Positions 16,947 through 25,681 are shown, counted from the stretch's first letter. The stretch is 64,000 nucleotides of DNA from JADLAT01 sp964348795 (GCA_964348795.1 CAYGDY010000008.1:39036-103035); one strand, 5' to 3'. Numbers and translations: made by a program. Notes: generated by a model not told the origin, from the letters alone.

Positions 16947-18892
16947 GATTTTTTCTTTTTACTCTTTTTCGGTCTGGGTCTGGAAATGGCGGGTGTGTCG
17001 TCGGCAGGAGCGGGTGTATCTGGCGTCTCTCCCCCGAACAGGGCGTGTTCGACCTGTTGCGTGGCCATGGCTTCCAAAGGATGCACATCGGGTCCCTTGT
17101 CAATCAAGGCGTTCAGGGCGGCCTCTTTTTTGGTTTCCCCGAACAGGTGGATCGGCACGTTCAGGCTTTTCATGATGATGATTTGCTGTGTGATGCCGAT
17201 ATAGGCGCTGAAGGTCCAGTAAATCACAAGGCCGGAGGCAAAGTTGGACATCATGTAGGCAAACAGGAACGGCATGTAATTGGCCATGTCGCGTTGTAGG
17301 GCATCTTGCGGTGGCGGATTGAGGTGCCTTTGCAGGATCATACCCACAAGCATGAGGCAGGGCCACACGCCAATATGCAAGGGAGGTTCCCATGGAATCA
17401 GCCCGAACAGATTGAAGATGCTGGTAGGGTCTGGCGCGGTGAGGTCTTGAATCCAGCCGAAAAAAGGCGCCTGCCGGAGTTCGATGCTCACGTAAAATGT
17501 TTTGTAGAGCGCAAAGAAGATCGGGATTTGCAGGAGAATCGGAAAACAGCCGGAAATGGGATTCACCCCTTCTTTTTCATACATTTTCATGAGCTCTTGC
17601 TGGAGCTTGACTTTATCATCCCCGTATTGTTCCCGCAGGGCCGTGATTTGTGGTCCGACTTTTTTCATTTTGGCAAAAGACCGGTAGGAAATATTGGTCA
17701 GTGGAAAAACACTGCCCCGAATGATGAGTGTCAGGAGGATAATGGCGGCGCCCATATTGCCGGTCCATGCCCCGAGGGCGTGGAGTGCAAAAAAGAAGGG
17801 CTTGCTCATGAACCAGAACCAGCCAAAATCCACCGAAAGGTCAAAATTGGGGATCCCGAGCTGTGTCTCATAGCGCTCCAGAAGCTGGACCTGTTTCGCA
17901 CCAACATACAGGTGACTGGTGACAGTGGCACTGGCCCCTATGGCCACATCCCGTGCTGTGCCGAGATAATCAGCCTGATAAAAGCCTTTATTGTCCTTGT
18001 CTTTGACATCTCCGGAAAACGTATAGCTGTATTTGACGGTCTCGTTTTGCGGCGGGATCAGGCTTGTCAGCCAGTATTTGTCGGTGATCCCGATCCAGCC
18101 TTTCTGGGCGGAAACGGTTTTTTTCTGTTCCTTTCTCAAGCCTGCGTAACCCAGTTGGAGGAGTTCTTCTCCGATGTAGCCTACAGGGCCCTCGTATGAA
18201 ACCCAGACGTTTGTATAGTGTTCCGGCACGCCTTTTTGCACGATCAGGCCGTACGGGTAAAGCGTTACGGGTTTTCCAGCGTTGTTCGTCACACGGTCTG
18301 TTACCGTAAACATGTAGTGGTCATCCAACAGGATTGTCCGTTCAAATCGCAGGCCTTGCCCGTTATCCCAGAACAGGACAAGGGCTTGAGGTTTTGTGAG
18401 TCCAAAATCCACCTGCCAGAGCGTGTCGGCATCGGGAAGCCGGAGTGTTTTATCATCGCTGATCCAGCCATACTCTACGGTTTTGAAATATTTCATGCCT
18501 TCGGGGTTGAGCAGTGTGACCGGTTCTTTTTTATCAATGGCCTTGAAATACTCTGACAGGGCCAGATCATCGAATTTTGCGCCTTTGAGAGCCAGAGTGC
18601 TTTTGAGGGCCTTGTTTTCGAGGGATGCGCGTCCCTGGCTTTTCCGGAGGGCTTCCTCCCGTGTCAGGATCGTTTCGGGCGCCGTGGTTCGGGCGGACGC
18701 CGCACCTTGGGTTTTTTCTATATTTTTATGTGTCAGCTGGTACTGGCGCAGGGCTTCCGCCTGTGGCTGGAGAACAAAGGCGTCATACGCAAAGTACGAA
18801 AGGGCCGCGATGATCAGAAAAATAAAAAGATTCCGCTGGTCTTCCGGTTTCATGGGGGATTCTTTTTTGTGCGGGCCTTGGAATTGAAACAT
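16943..18892 (-). CDS. yidC: Membrane protein insertase YidC (Oxa1 family)
   Basis: YidC inserts and folds inner-membrane proteins, alone or with SecYEG. The 649-residue protein has the N-terminal membrane anchor (RNLFIFLIIAALSYFAYDAF) and a large periplasmic beta-sandwich domain (about residues 75-380). The conserved Oxa1 core with five membrane segments follows (about 380-590), including the cytoplasmic loop FAKMKKVGPQITALREQYGD. The tail is long and lysine-rich. Two starts are possible: ATG at 18892, with TAAGG about 8 bp upstream, or ATG at 18853, which gives the more usual MKPEDQRNLF beginning. yidD lies upstream and engB overlaps by 4 bp. Confidence 0.95.
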   Translation of the reverse strand: MFQFQGPHKKESPMKPEDQRNLFIFLIIAALSYFAYDAFVLQPQAEALRQYQLTHKNIEKTQGAASARTTAPETILTREEALRKSQGRASLENKALKSTLALKGAKFDDLALSEYFKAIDKKEPVTLLNPEGMKYFKTVEYGWISDDKTLRLPDADTLWQVDFGLTKPQALVLFWDNGQGLRFERTILLDDHYMFTVTDRVTNNAGKPVTLYPYGLIVQKGVPEHYTNVWVSYEGPVGYIGEELLQLGYAGLRKEQKKTVSAQKGWIGITDKYWLTSLIPPQNETVKYSYTFSGDVKDKDNKGFYQADYLGTARDVAIGASATVTSHLYVGAKQVQLLERYETQLGIPNFDLSVDFGWFWFMSKPFFFALHALGAWTGNMGAAIILLTLIIRGSVFPLTNISYRSFAKMKKVGPQITALREQYGDDKVKLQQELMKMYEKEGVNPISGCFPILLQIPIFFALYKTFYVSIELRQAPFFGWIQDLTAPDPTSIFNLFGLIPWEPPLHIGVWPCLMLVGMILQRHLNPPPQDALQRDMANYMPFLFAYMMSNFASGLVIYWTFSAYIGITQQIIIMKSLNVPIHLFGETKKEAALNALIDKGPDVHPLEAMATQQVEHALFGGETPDTPAPADDTPAISRPRPKKSKKKKS

Positions 18893-18962
18893 GGCAATAC
18901 CTTAAAAATATAAGTGTGACGTTCTGAAAGTCCTGTGCTTATAGCCGATCCCGTTCCTGCAA

Positions 18963-19187
18963 TCAATCCATGGGCGGAACGGGATCATGAAAGGGACTTT
19001 TGGACCACGGATGACAACGGAGCAGGCGCCTGAGTGACAGGATAAGGCCGACCCATGCCCCGTGTTTTTGGACCGCTTCACGGGCATAGGCCGCGCAGGT
19101 GGGATGAAAGCGGCAATGAGGGCCCGTAAAGGGTGAAATACACAGCGTGTAAAGGGAAATCAGAGTCATCAGGCACCGGCGCATCAT
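18963..19187 (-). CDS. yidD: Membrane protein insertion efficiency factor YidD
   Basis: This small membrane-associated protein assists YidC-dependent insertion. The 74-residue product carries the family pattern LYTLCISPFTGPHCRFHPTC with its cysteines, followed by YAREAVQKHGAWVGLILSLR and RRLLRCHPW. The start at 19187 was chosen because ATGATGA overlaps the rnpA stop, indicating translational coupling. The frame is open further upstream, but that would bury it in rnpA. Confidence 0.93.
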   Translation of the reverse strand: MMRRCLMTLISLYTLCISPFTGPHCRFHPTCAAYAREAVQKHGAWVGLILSLRRLLRCHPWSKSPFHDPVPPMD

Positions 19188-19558
19188 CTGTTGCGTTCCA
19201 GAAGGTCGAGTTTCCGCAGGCACCACTTCAAGTCCTCGCAGAGCTGGGCATAGGGGCGCGAAGCGGTTTGGGGTCGTCCGACCAGAACGTATTCTTGTCC
19301 TGCTATCCCGTATTGCGGGAGGATATCAGCCGCCACAGCCCGTAAGCGCCGTTTGATCCGGTTGCGTTTGACAGCGGATTTATCGACTTTCTTGCTGACC
19401 GTAAACCCGATTTTCTTTTCAGTGGGGGAGGGTGCGTCCTTGACCTGCAGGACCAGACCGTGGGAAACCCAGCGTCTGCCACTGGCCTGAACCGCCAGAA
19501 ACGCCTTGCGTTTGCGGAGCATGCCGAGTGTACGGCTTTGGGCTTTGAGAGCATGCAT
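19184..19558 (-). CDS. rnpA: Ribonuclease P protein component
   Basis: This is the protein subunit of RNase P, which matures tRNA 5' ends together with the rnpB RNA. The 124-residue basic protein shows GFTVSKKVDKSAVKRNRIKR, which contains the RNR motif that contacts the RNA, followed by RLRAVA. It lies between rpmH and yidD in the conserved order. A hairpin in the rpmH-rnpA gap may reduce transcription into it relative to rpmH. Confidence 0.95.
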   Translation of the reverse strand: MHALKAQSRTLGMLRKRKAFLAVQASGRRWVSHGLVLQVKDAPSPTEKKIGFTVSKKVDKSAVKRNRIKRRLRAVAADILPQYGIAGQEYVLVGRPQTASRPYAQLCEDLKWCLRKLDLLERNR

Positions 19559-19588
19559 ACCAAGAGACCTTAAAAGTGCAAAGGAAAA

Positions 19589-19612
19589 GGGCGCTCCTGA
19601 TAAAAAGCGCCC
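19589..19612 (-). terminator. Partial terminator/attenuator between rpmH and rnpA
   Basis: GGGCGCT (19589-19595) and AGCGCCC (19606-19612) form a 7-bp GC-rich stem with a 10-base loop. On the minus strand the stem is followed by TTTTCCTTT. The interrupted U-tract suggests partial termination, which would favour abundant rpmH message over the downstream operon. Confidence 0.55.
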
Positions 19613-19640
19613 TTAAAAACCAAAATTAAGGACAGCGCGT

Positions 19641-19775
19641 TTATGCGCTGAGGCGCTTGCGGCCTTTGGCACGGCGGCGTGCCAGAACCTGACGACCGGA
19701 ACGATCGGCCATACGGGCCCGAAAACCATGGCGGCGGGCACGAACCAAACGGCTGGGTTGAAAAGTACGTTTCAT
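19641..19775 (-). CDS. rpmH: 50S ribosomal protein L34
   Basis: The 44-residue, strongly basic protein reads MKRTFQPSRLVRARRHGFRA onward and ends GRKRLSA, an unmistakable L34. It opens the rpmH-rnpA-yidD-yidC-engB operon, behind a strong promoter-like sequence. dnaA, which often lies beside rpmH in other bacteria, is not here; ilvC diverges instead. Confidence 0.97.
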   Translation of the reverse strand: MKRTFQPSRLVRARRHGFRARMADRSGRQVLARRRAKGRKRLSA

Positions 19776-19842
19776 CTGATCTCACCGCTCCGGATCTTGT
19801 AACAGAGCGCTCCATATCTTTAAAAATTACAAAAGTGAGAGC

Positions 19843-19872
19843 CTTATACCCCTATTTTCAGGAAATTGTCAA
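19843..19872 (-). promoter_or_regulatory. Promoter of the rpmH operon
   Basis: On the minus strand TTGACA (19867-19872) is followed by an 18-bp spacer and TATAAG (19843-19848), about 70 bp before the rpmH ATG. A perfect -35 box fits a highly expressed ribosomal-protein operon. The assignment is by pattern only. Confidence 0.65.
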
Positions 19873-19967
19873 CGACTAGATATAATTTTCCGGTTTTGCT
19901 TGATTCTTGCTGAAAAACCTTGTTTTATGCGGGAAATAATTTGGCTGATCTTTAAGGATATAAAACA

Positions 19968-21035
19968 ATGGCACAAGCGAATATTGCGGCGAATACGCCC
20001 GCAAATGGAATTTCCCTCAATGTTTACTATGACAAGGATTGTGATCAGGCTTTGATCAAGTCCAAAAAAGTAGCCGTGATCGGCTATGGTTCGCAAGGCC
20101 ATGCGCATGCCCAGAACATGCAAGACAGTGGCGTAAACGGTGTCATCATTGGCTTGCGTGAGGGCTCGGCCTCTTCTGCAAAGGCCAAAGCGGCAGGCTT
20201 TACCGTGATGGATCCTGCCAAGGCGGCGGCCGAGGCCGATGTCGTGATGGTGTTGGTGCCCGATGAATATCAGGCGGATTTGTACCGCGACTCTCTGGAA
20301 GCGCACATGAAAAAGGGCTCTGCGCTGGTGTTTGCGCATGGTTTGAATATCCATTTTGGCCTGATCAAGCCCCGTGCGGATCTGGATGTCTTCATGGTCG
20401 CACCCAAGGGGCCTGGTCATACCGTGCGCGGCGAATATCAAAAAGGTGGCGGCGTCCCCTGCCTGATTGCGGTGGCGCAGGATGCAACCGGAAACGCCAA
20501 GGCACTGGCTTTGTCTTATGCTTCGGCTGTAGGAGGCGGACGTTCCGGCATTATCGAGACAACGTTCAAGGATGAATGTGAAACAGACCTCTTCGGGGAG
20601 CAGGCTGTTTTGTGCGGCGGCGTGTCCGAGCTGGTCAAGGCCGGATTTGAAACGCTGGTCGAGGCGGGATACCCAGAGGAAATGGCCTATTTCGAATGCC
20701 TGCACGAGCTTAAACTGATTGTAGACCTGATGTATGAAGGCGGACTGGCCAATATGCGCTATTCCATCTCTAATACTGCGGAATTTGGCGACTACGTGAG
20801 TGGTCCCCGTGTGATTACAAAAGAAACCAAAGCCGAAATGAAACGCATTTTGGAAGATATCCAGTCCGGCAAGTTCGTGGAAACCTTTATGGGCGGCAAC
20901 AAGGAGGGGTTGTCCCGTCTTGTTGAAATCCGTGAACGCGAGGCCAAGCACCCGATTGAAGCGGTCGGGGCCCGCCTGCGCGCCATGATGCCGTGGATCG
21001 GGAAAAACAAGCTCGTGGACAAGGCCAAAAATTAG
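19968..21035 (+). CDS. ilvC: Ketol-acid reductoisomerase (NADP+)
   Basis: The enzyme converts 2-acetolactate or 2-aceto-2-hydroxybutyrate to the dihydroxy acid, the step after acetolactate synthase. The 355-residue class I protein has the Rossmann motif VIGYGSQGHAHAQN near residue 40. The C-terminal knotted domain carries the metal ligands in TTFKDECETDLFGEQAVLCGG and the ELKLIVDLMYEGG helix. AAGGA lies about 10 bp before the ATG. It has its own terminator, separate from ilvBN 4 kb away. Confidence 0.96.
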   Translation: MAQANIAANTPANGISLNVYYDKDCDQALIKSKKVAVIGYGSQGHAHAQNMQDSGVNGVIIGLREGSASSAKAKAAGFTVMDPAKAAAEADVVMVLVPDEYQADLYRDSLEAHMKKGSALVFAHGLNIHFGLIKPRADLDVFMVAPKGPGHTVRGEYQKGGGVPCLIAVAQDATGNAKALALSYASAVGGGRSGIIETTFKDECETDLFGEQAVLCGGVSELVKAGFETLVEAGYPEEMAYFECLHELKLIVDLMYEGGLANMRYSISNTAEFGDYVSGPRVITKETKAEMKRILEDIQSGKFVETFMGGNKEGLSRLVEIREREAKHPIEAVGARLRAMMPWIGKNKLVDKAKN

Positions 21036-21060
21036 TGGTTTTTTGAAACATATGAGATCA

Positions 21061-21091
21061 AAGAGCCGCAAATTTCGCGGCTCTTTTTTTT
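21061..21091 (+). terminator. Rho-independent terminator of ilvC
   Basis: GAGCCGC (21063-21069) and GCGGCTC (21077-21083) form a clean stem followed by eight T residues. It lies 25 bp after the ilvC stop. The next gene's ATG is only 20 bp beyond, so that gene is probably transcribed from read-through or a promoter within this region. Confidence 0.9.
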
Positions 21092-21110
21092 GTCTAAATG
21101 GAAATATAAA

Positions 21111-22001
21111 ATGAATCCAGACCATGCCCCTCAACACGATAATATCCCCCGCGGGATTGCCCATGCGTGCGCCGCATTTTTTCTGTTTGCCTTGATGGGG
21201 GCGTGTTCAAAGGGGCTTTCGTCCTATTACAGTATTTTTGAAGTGACGTTTTACCGCAACATCGTAGCGTTGATTCCCATGACCCTGTACGTGCTTTATA
21301 TCAAGCGTCTGGATTTGTTTGTGCCTTTAAACGTCTCCCTGCTGGGGGGGCGTGTTCTGGCGGGCGTGATCGGCTTGCTTCTGACATTTTCTGCGTGGAA
21401 GGCCTTACCGATGACGGATGCCACCCTGATTTTCATGACGGCGAACCTGATCGTACCCGTGCTGGCGTTTTTCTTTTTGAAAGAGCAGATTGGACCGTAT
21501 CGCTGGGGGGCTGTTGTAGTCGGGTTTTGCGGCGTATTTCTGGTGGCGGGGCCTTCGGGACAGGGGAATGCTTTTGGTGTGATGATCGCGTTTTGTGCCG
21601 CTCTGTCCCATGCCGTGATCCAGATTCTCCTGCGGTTTTTAAAGAAAGAAAACGCCTTTACGGTGACCTATTATTTCATCGCGGGCGGGGTGGTGGCGAT
21701 GCTTCCGCTTTTACCTTTTGTCGCACATATGCCGCGTTTTGTAGACGTCCCATTAATTCTGGGAGTCGGGATTTCCGGCGGATTGGGTCAATATTGCATC
21801 AGCAATGCCTTCAAACAGGCCCCAGCATCCGTGATTTCGCCTTTTAACTATACGGGGCTGGTCTGGGCGACAGGGCTGGATATTCTGATCTGGTCCAAGG
21901 TGCCAGACTGGCATGTGGCGCTGGGCGGGGTCATCATTGTGGGGGCTGGCCTGTTTGTCTACGCCCGCGAACGCATGAAGGCCCGTCAAGACCCCCTCTA
22001 A
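21111..22001 (+). CDS. EamA/DMT-family transporter
   Basis: This is an inner-membrane drug/metabolite-type permease; the family exports amino acids, nucleobases and other metabolites. The 296-residue product has about ten membrane segments in two EamA repeats, starting near residues 14 and 150. The pairs FWTR-like EVTFYRNIVALIP and LTATMTLIFMTANLIVPVLAF-type helices are recognisable, though the substrate is not. I chose the ATG at 21111; the TTG at 21090 lies in the ilvC terminator T-run. Confidence 0.85.
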   Translation: MNPDHAPQHDNIPRGIAHACAAFFLFALMGACSKGLSSYYSIFEVTFYRNIVALIPMTLYVLYIKRLDLFVPLNVSLLGGRVLAGVIGLLLTFSAWKALPMTDATLIFMTANLIVPVLAFFFLKEQIGPYRWGAVVVGFCGVFLVAGPSGQGNAFGVMIAFCAALSHAVIQILLRFLKKENAFTVTYYFIAGGVVAMLPLLPFVAHMPRFVDVPLILGVGISGGLGQYCISNAFKQAPASVISPFNYTGLVWATGLDILIWSKVPDWHVALGGVIIVGAGLFVYARERMKARQDPL

Positions 22002-22079
22002 AAATTTCCAGAATATTTTTGCATTTTTCAGGTGTTATGCTATATTCACGCCATTCTAAAAAAAAGGAAGGAAGGGCGC

Positions 22080-23108
22080 ATGACATCTCGCAGTGTATCG
22101 ATTGTATTTTTATGCAGTGTTATGGGGGCCTCTTCCCCTGTGTTCGGCCGTCAGGACACCGCCTCGAAGCTGGAGCATCTGGAAGCCCAAAACAGGCTTT
22201 TGCATGAGAAACATACCCTGCTCGAAGAGCGTTTTGATAATAAAACGGAACGCCTTGAGATCACCATGATGCAAAAAATGATCGAAGAGCAAAAAGAACA
22301 AAGAGAGCTCTTTTATAAAATCTTAGCGGCTTTAGGCATTCCCTTTGGATTACTGACGGCCTACATCTTCGGATCGGGGCAAGCCAGTCTGAAAAACGTC
22401 AAAGATGAATTCAAGAAAGATCTGGGACAAGCCGTCACAGATTTTAAGAAACAACTTGAGGCCGCGGAAAGTCACTTCCATGACCTTGCCGTGAGTGGCG
22501 AAAAAAGGATAGAAAACGCGTTAACCCAAAAGTGGGAAGAAAAAGAAAAGGCTTTCAGCAAGACCACCGATGCCCTGATGGTACGCGGACGTGATCGCGC
22601 AACAGCCACAGTATACAACGATTTGTGTGATGATTTTTTTAATCTATGTTTGAATTTTTCCAAAGAAGCCGTTGACGAAGGCTGGTATGTAAGCTTGCTC
22701 AATTCTTTCTGCGATATTGCCAAAAAAGGATTGGAGGTCTCAAGAAAAAATTATAAAAGCACAGATTTAACCGAACGGGAAAATGGGGCGTTGATTGAGT
22801 ATGACATCGATATGTATGCCCAAAGTCTCAAAAACTATGTCAGCATTTTACTTTTAAGGGCACAAGACTACGACATGAACAACGTCCAAGCTGTAAGGAC
22901 AGAAGTCGAATTTCTGGCCCAGAGAACGTGCAATCAATGGAATGAAATTCCTAAAACAAACAAAGGAAATGCGGAAATTTACGCGCAATATGAAAACAGA
23001 CTGCACGCGATTAACCACATAAGATCCATTTTGCAAAAAAGCATAGCCCCAAACATCTCCTCAATTTCTAACAATATGGAAGGAATATCTCCTGACTTAA
23101 ACAGGTAA
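22080..23108 (+). CDS. Unknown membrane-anchored coiled-coil protein, copy 1 of a duplicated unit
   Basis: I do not recognise this family. The 342-residue protein has a signal-peptide-like N terminus (about residues 1-22) and a coiled coil (about 28-75). A membrane segment follows (LAALGIPFGLLTAYIFGSG, about 81-100), then a second coiled coil (to about 155). The soluble, mainly helical C-terminal domain (about 160-342) begins LMVRGRDRATATVYNDLCDD. AGGAAGG precedes the ATG. Its C-terminal domain is repeated in the truncated copy at 23414-23977. Its stop region overlaps the convergent small gene at 23097-23333 by 12 bp. Base composition is more AT-rich than its neighbours, which may indicate transfer. 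Confidence 0.75.
   Translation: MTSRSVSIVFLCSVMGASSPVFGRQDTASKLEHLEAQNRLLHEKHTLLEERFDNKTERLEITMMQKMIEEQKEQRELFYKILAALGIPFGLLTAYIFGSGQASLKNVKDEFKKDLGQAVTDFKKQLEAAESHFHDLAVSGEKRIENALTQKWEEKEKAFSKTTDALMVRGRDRATATVYNDLCDDFFNLCLNFSKEAVDEGWYVSLLNSFCDIAKKGLEVSRKNYKSTDLTERENGALIEYDIDMYAQSLKNYVSILLLRAQDYDMNNVQAVRTEVEFLAQRTCNQWNEIPKTNKGNAEIYAQYENRLHAINHIRSILQKSIAPNISSISNNMEGISPDLNR
22694..22798. repeat. Exact 105-bp direct repeat, first copy
   Basis: This stretch is identical to 23578-23682. It lies within the helical C-terminal domain of the two duplicated genes. Perfect identity, against clear divergence on either side, points to recent duplication or gene conversion. Confidence 0.85.
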
Positions 23109-23333
23109 TGAGGTGGGAATGCTTTCCTGATCGTTGCCCTCTTTTGGTGCATACAATTCTATTAATTGATCCATTGACTCCCCCTTAAATGTTTCCACCA
23201 GAACTCTGGCTCGCAAATGTTTCGGAACAGACTGCCATCTTCTCGCCCATGGCGTTAATCCTTTCGCATCAATACCTTGAGCTCTTTTTTCTTCTGCTGT
23301 CGCGTTAAATCCACTCACATTAGATTCAGACAT
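23097..23333 (-). CDS. Small unknown soluble protein, copy 1 of a duplicated unit
   Basis: The 78-residue acidic protein starts MSESNVSGFNATAEEKRAQG and has no membrane segment. Its conserved part is WARRWQSVPKHLRARVLVET followed by LIELYAPKEGN. The same pattern occurs in the gene at 23994-24263. I do not recognise the family. The ATG at 23333 has GAGGAG about 7 bp upstream. It is transcribed toward the coiled-coil gene and their 3' ends overlap by 12 bp. Confidence 0.65.
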   Translation of the reverse strand: MSESNVSGFNATAEEKRAQGIDAKGLTPWARRWQSVPKHLRARVLVETFKGESMDQLIELYAPKEGNDQESIPTSLPV

Positions 23334-23413
23334 ACTCTGTCTCCTCATTTTTACATACCAGAATGTATAGGAGAGCTTACAAAAAATCAAGTTTTTCGTG
23401 TGACTCAAGTGTG

Positions 23414-23977
23414 ATGCTGGGGTTCGGGTATTTTAGCCTGAAAAACGCTACCGATGTGTTGATGGTGCGCGGACGCGATCGCGCAACAGCCACAGTATAC
23501 AACGATTTGTGTGATGATTTTTTGAATTTATGCCTGAATTTTTCTCAAGAAGAACTTAATGAGGGCTGGTATGTAACCTTGCTCAATTCTTTCTGCGATA
23601 TTGCCAAAAAAGGATTGGAGGTCTCAAGAAAAAATTATAAAAGCACAGATTTAACCGAACGGGAAAATGGGGCGTTGATTGAATATGACATTGATATATA
23701 TGTTAAAAATATTAAAAACTACGTCACCATCTTACTTTTAAGAGCGCAGGACGATGACATGAAAAATGCTCACGCTGTAAGAGCCGAAGTTAATTTTCTG
23801 GCACAGAGAACGCGCAATCAATGGACTGAAATTCCTAAAACAAACAAAGGAAATGCGGAAATGTATGAGCAATACGGAAATAGAATGTGCCTCCTTGATT
23901 GCATAAGAGATATTCTACAGAGATATTCTACAAAAAAGCATAGGCCCAAACGCTCCTGCAATATCCGCCACCAATAG
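23414..23977 (+). pseudogene. Truncated second copy of the coiled-coil protein C-terminal domain
   Basis: From about 23445 the frame repeats the C-terminal domain of the 22080-23108 protein (VLMVRGRDRATATVYNDLCD onward) with roughly 80 percent identity by eye, including a 105-bp exact DNA match. The signal peptide, membrane segment and coiled coils are missing. Start codons exist (GTG or ATG near 23363-23414), but none has a good ribosome-binding site. It is either a pseudogene left by tandem duplication or a short soluble version. It ends 16 bp before the convergent partner gene. Confidence 0.6.
23578..23682. repeat. Exact 105-bp direct repeat, second copy
   Basis: Identical to 22694-22798, 884 bp away in direct orientation. 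Recombination between the two would delete one copy of the unit together with the first small convergent gene. Confidence 0.85.
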
Positions 23978-23993
23978 GAAAATTGATTTTGAC

Positions 23994-24263
23994 TTAAACA
24001 GGTAGGAGGGGGTGGTTATCTTCATGACCGTTATCGTCTTTTGGAGCGTACAATTCAATTAATTCACGCATTGGCTTACCTTTAAGTGCCTCCACTAGAA
24101 TTACGTTACGTAAAGTTTGTGGAATGGATTGCCATCTTTTCCATACTTTTGATGCAGGGTCAGCCTGCCCTTCTTGGGTTAAATGACTTTCCCCTGCTTG
24201 ACCCGCTACTGTATTAAACTCTGCGATGTCCTGCATAAAACCCTCCCACCATTCTACTTTCAT
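23994..24263 (-). CDS. Small unknown soluble protein, copy 2 of a duplicated unit
   Basis: The 89-residue protein starts MKVEWWEGFMQDIAEFN and is paralogous to the 23097-23333 product over its last 50 residues (WKRWQSIPQTLRNVILVEAL, then LIELYAPKDDN). Their N termini differ. The ATG at 24263 has AGGGTG just upstream, and a GTG at 24269 is possible. It converges on the truncated coiled-coil copy, repeating the layout of the first unit. No function is recognised. Confidence 0.65.
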   Translation of the reverse strand: MKVEWWEGFMQDIAEFNTVAGQAGESHLTQEGQADPASKVWKRWQSIPQTLRNVILVEALKGKPMRELIELYAPKDDNGHEDNHPLLPV

Positions 24264-24375
24264 GGTCACCCTATAACATAAATCACAAAAAAATCAAGTT
24301 TTCTGGGGGGCATGACCGATTGAATAATATTATGTCAAAAACGACCGTTTGTGGTAGAACCGTAGGATGAATGCG

Positions 24376-24789
24376 CTAACCGTCTTGAATCGGCAGAAGG
24401 CTTGTGGTGGTCGGCAGACCCATCAGGAAGCACAGGACCGCGCCTGTGAGGTACACCCCGATCATGAGGACGACACCGGCCACACGAAAGCGGTGGAGGC
24501 GGTCACCGGTCAAAAGACCGATCATGTGAAACACACGGGAGAGTAACATCGTTCCCCCGAGCGCATGCAAAATCCACCAGGCCAGCCCGCTTGATTCCAG
24601 CAGGAGCATCAGAAAAAGCGCCATGGGGATGGTCTCTACGAAATTTCCGTGGACGCGGATATTTCTCAAAAGCTCTTCGTTGTCGCCATGCCCGAGGCTG
24701 ATGTTATGCGCGACGCGTTTTTGGATCACCCTGAGGGTGAGGAAAACCTGCATGAACGCGAAAATACCGGCATAAAGGGCTGTGACCAT
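24376..24789 (-). CDS. MAPEG family membrane protein
   Basis: MAPEG proteins are small four-helix membrane proteins, some with glutathione transferase or peroxidase activity. The 137-residue product has four hydrophobic segments. The family core NIRVHGNFVETIPMALFLML falls at about residues 43-62, with the conserved Arg, Asn, Glu and Pro. The catalytic role in bacteria is mostly unknown. It ends at 24376; the next gene upstream on the same strand starts at 25274. Confidence 0.87.
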   Translation of the reverse strand: MVTALYAGIFAFMQVFLTLRVIQKRVAHNISLGHGDNEELLRNIRVHGNFVETIPMALFLMLLLESSGLAWWILHALGGTMLLSRVFHMIGLLTGDRLHRFRVAGVVLMIGVYLTGAVLCFLMGLPTTTSLLPIQDG

Positions 24790-24806
24790 AAAAAGTTCCT
24801 TTTGTG

Positions 24807-25274
24807 TTATTGAAGCTGGAGGCCGTCTTTGGTGAAGATCCCGATCGGAATATCCCGTTTGTGAAACCGGATCATGATGGCGCCCTTGCCTTTTTTTGTG
24901 ATGCCGTAGGCCGAATCAACAAAGGCGGCGACACGGTATTTTTCCTGCGTGGACAAGTCCAAAAAGGCTTGCCCCACTTCCAGAACCGGCACATCGTCAT
25001 CGGTGTACTGATCCGTGATGATCTGGGCTTCGTACAGGCCATTGATCACATTGATTGGTTTTCCACCACGGGTTTCCACCCAGTCCTGCGGGGTCCAGTC
25101 ATCATGGGCCCATTGGCTGTTATGCGGGATTTTAGCCGTTTCGAGATAGGGACGGACAGGGTCCGTATTGGGAGGGCCCCATATATATTTTCCGATGCTT
25201 TGGGCGTGCCCCGCAACAGGACCTGTCAGGCAGAACAAAATGGCTAAAATTGGACAAAGCTGATGAAAACGCAT
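24807..25274 (-). CDS. Unknown secreted protein
   Basis: The 155-residue protein begins with a clear signal peptide (MRFHQLCPILAILFCLTGPV, likely cleaved after GHA). The mature part is rich in Trp, Tyr and Asp. It reads as one globular domain, with WAHDDWTPQDWVETRGGKP and a C-terminal VDSAYGITKKGKGAIMIRF stretch. I do not recognise a family. It lies 17 bp before the MAPEG gene on the same strand, so the two may be co-transcribed. Confidence 0.7.
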   Translation of the reverse strand: MRFHQLCPILAILFCLTGPVAGHAQSIGKYIWGPPNTDPVRPYLETAKIPHNSQWAHDDWTPQDWVETRGGKPINVINGLYEAQIITDQYTDDDVPVLEVGQAFLDLSTQEKYRVAAFVDSAYGITKKGKGAIMIRFHKRDIPIGIFTKDGLQLQ

Positions 25275-25360
25275 GAAAATATTCCTCAGGATAAGGGAGA
25301 ATCATTCATAATATACGTGATATTAACACTTTTTGTGATAAAGTGGTAGGGATGATTAAC

Positions 25361-25576
25361 ATGATTCAATCCGCATTGGCAGGCCTGAATACCGCAAGCA
25401 ACGGCGTGGCTAAAAGCGCTGAACGCATTGCCGCGAATGCGCCCGAAACCGATCTGGCAACGGAAATTGTGAATCTGTCCCTTTCCAAGACGGCTTTTAT
25501 GGCCAATGTCAAGGTGCTGGAAGCCGCCTCCGAAATGGATCAGGCGCTCCTGCATACGTTTGATGAAAAAGTCTGA
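25361..25576 (+). CDS. Small protein resembling the C-terminal motif of flagellar rod/hook proteins
   Basis: The 71-residue protein reads MIQSALAGLNTASNGVAKSA at the start and ATEIVNLSLSKTAFMANVKV near the end, followed by EAASEMDQALLHT. This resembles the coiled coil-forming C terminus of FlgB/C/E/G-type axial proteins (VNLIxAQRAFEANxKVIxTADE). It is far too short to be a complete rod protein. The ATG at 25361 has AGGGA upstream; other in-frame starts lie at 25352 (ATG) and 25343 (GTG). No other flagellar gene is in the window. The similarity is by eye. Confidence 0.6.
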   Translation: MIQSALAGLNTASNGVAKSAERIAANAPETDLATEIVNLSLSKTAFMANVKVLEAASEMDQALLHTFDEKV

Positions 25577-25681
25577 TACGGTCATCCATAAAAAATCTTG
25601 GCAAAATTTGAATTTTTTGTTTAAATCGTGCTAGAGTGCTCCCCGCTGGAATTTTTCCAAAAGAGTTTTTAAGGAGTTGTG

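Noticed and set aside
19869..21164. 431-residue minus-strand open frame
   Set aside because: It is antisense to ilvC and reflects codon bias there; ilvC is certain.
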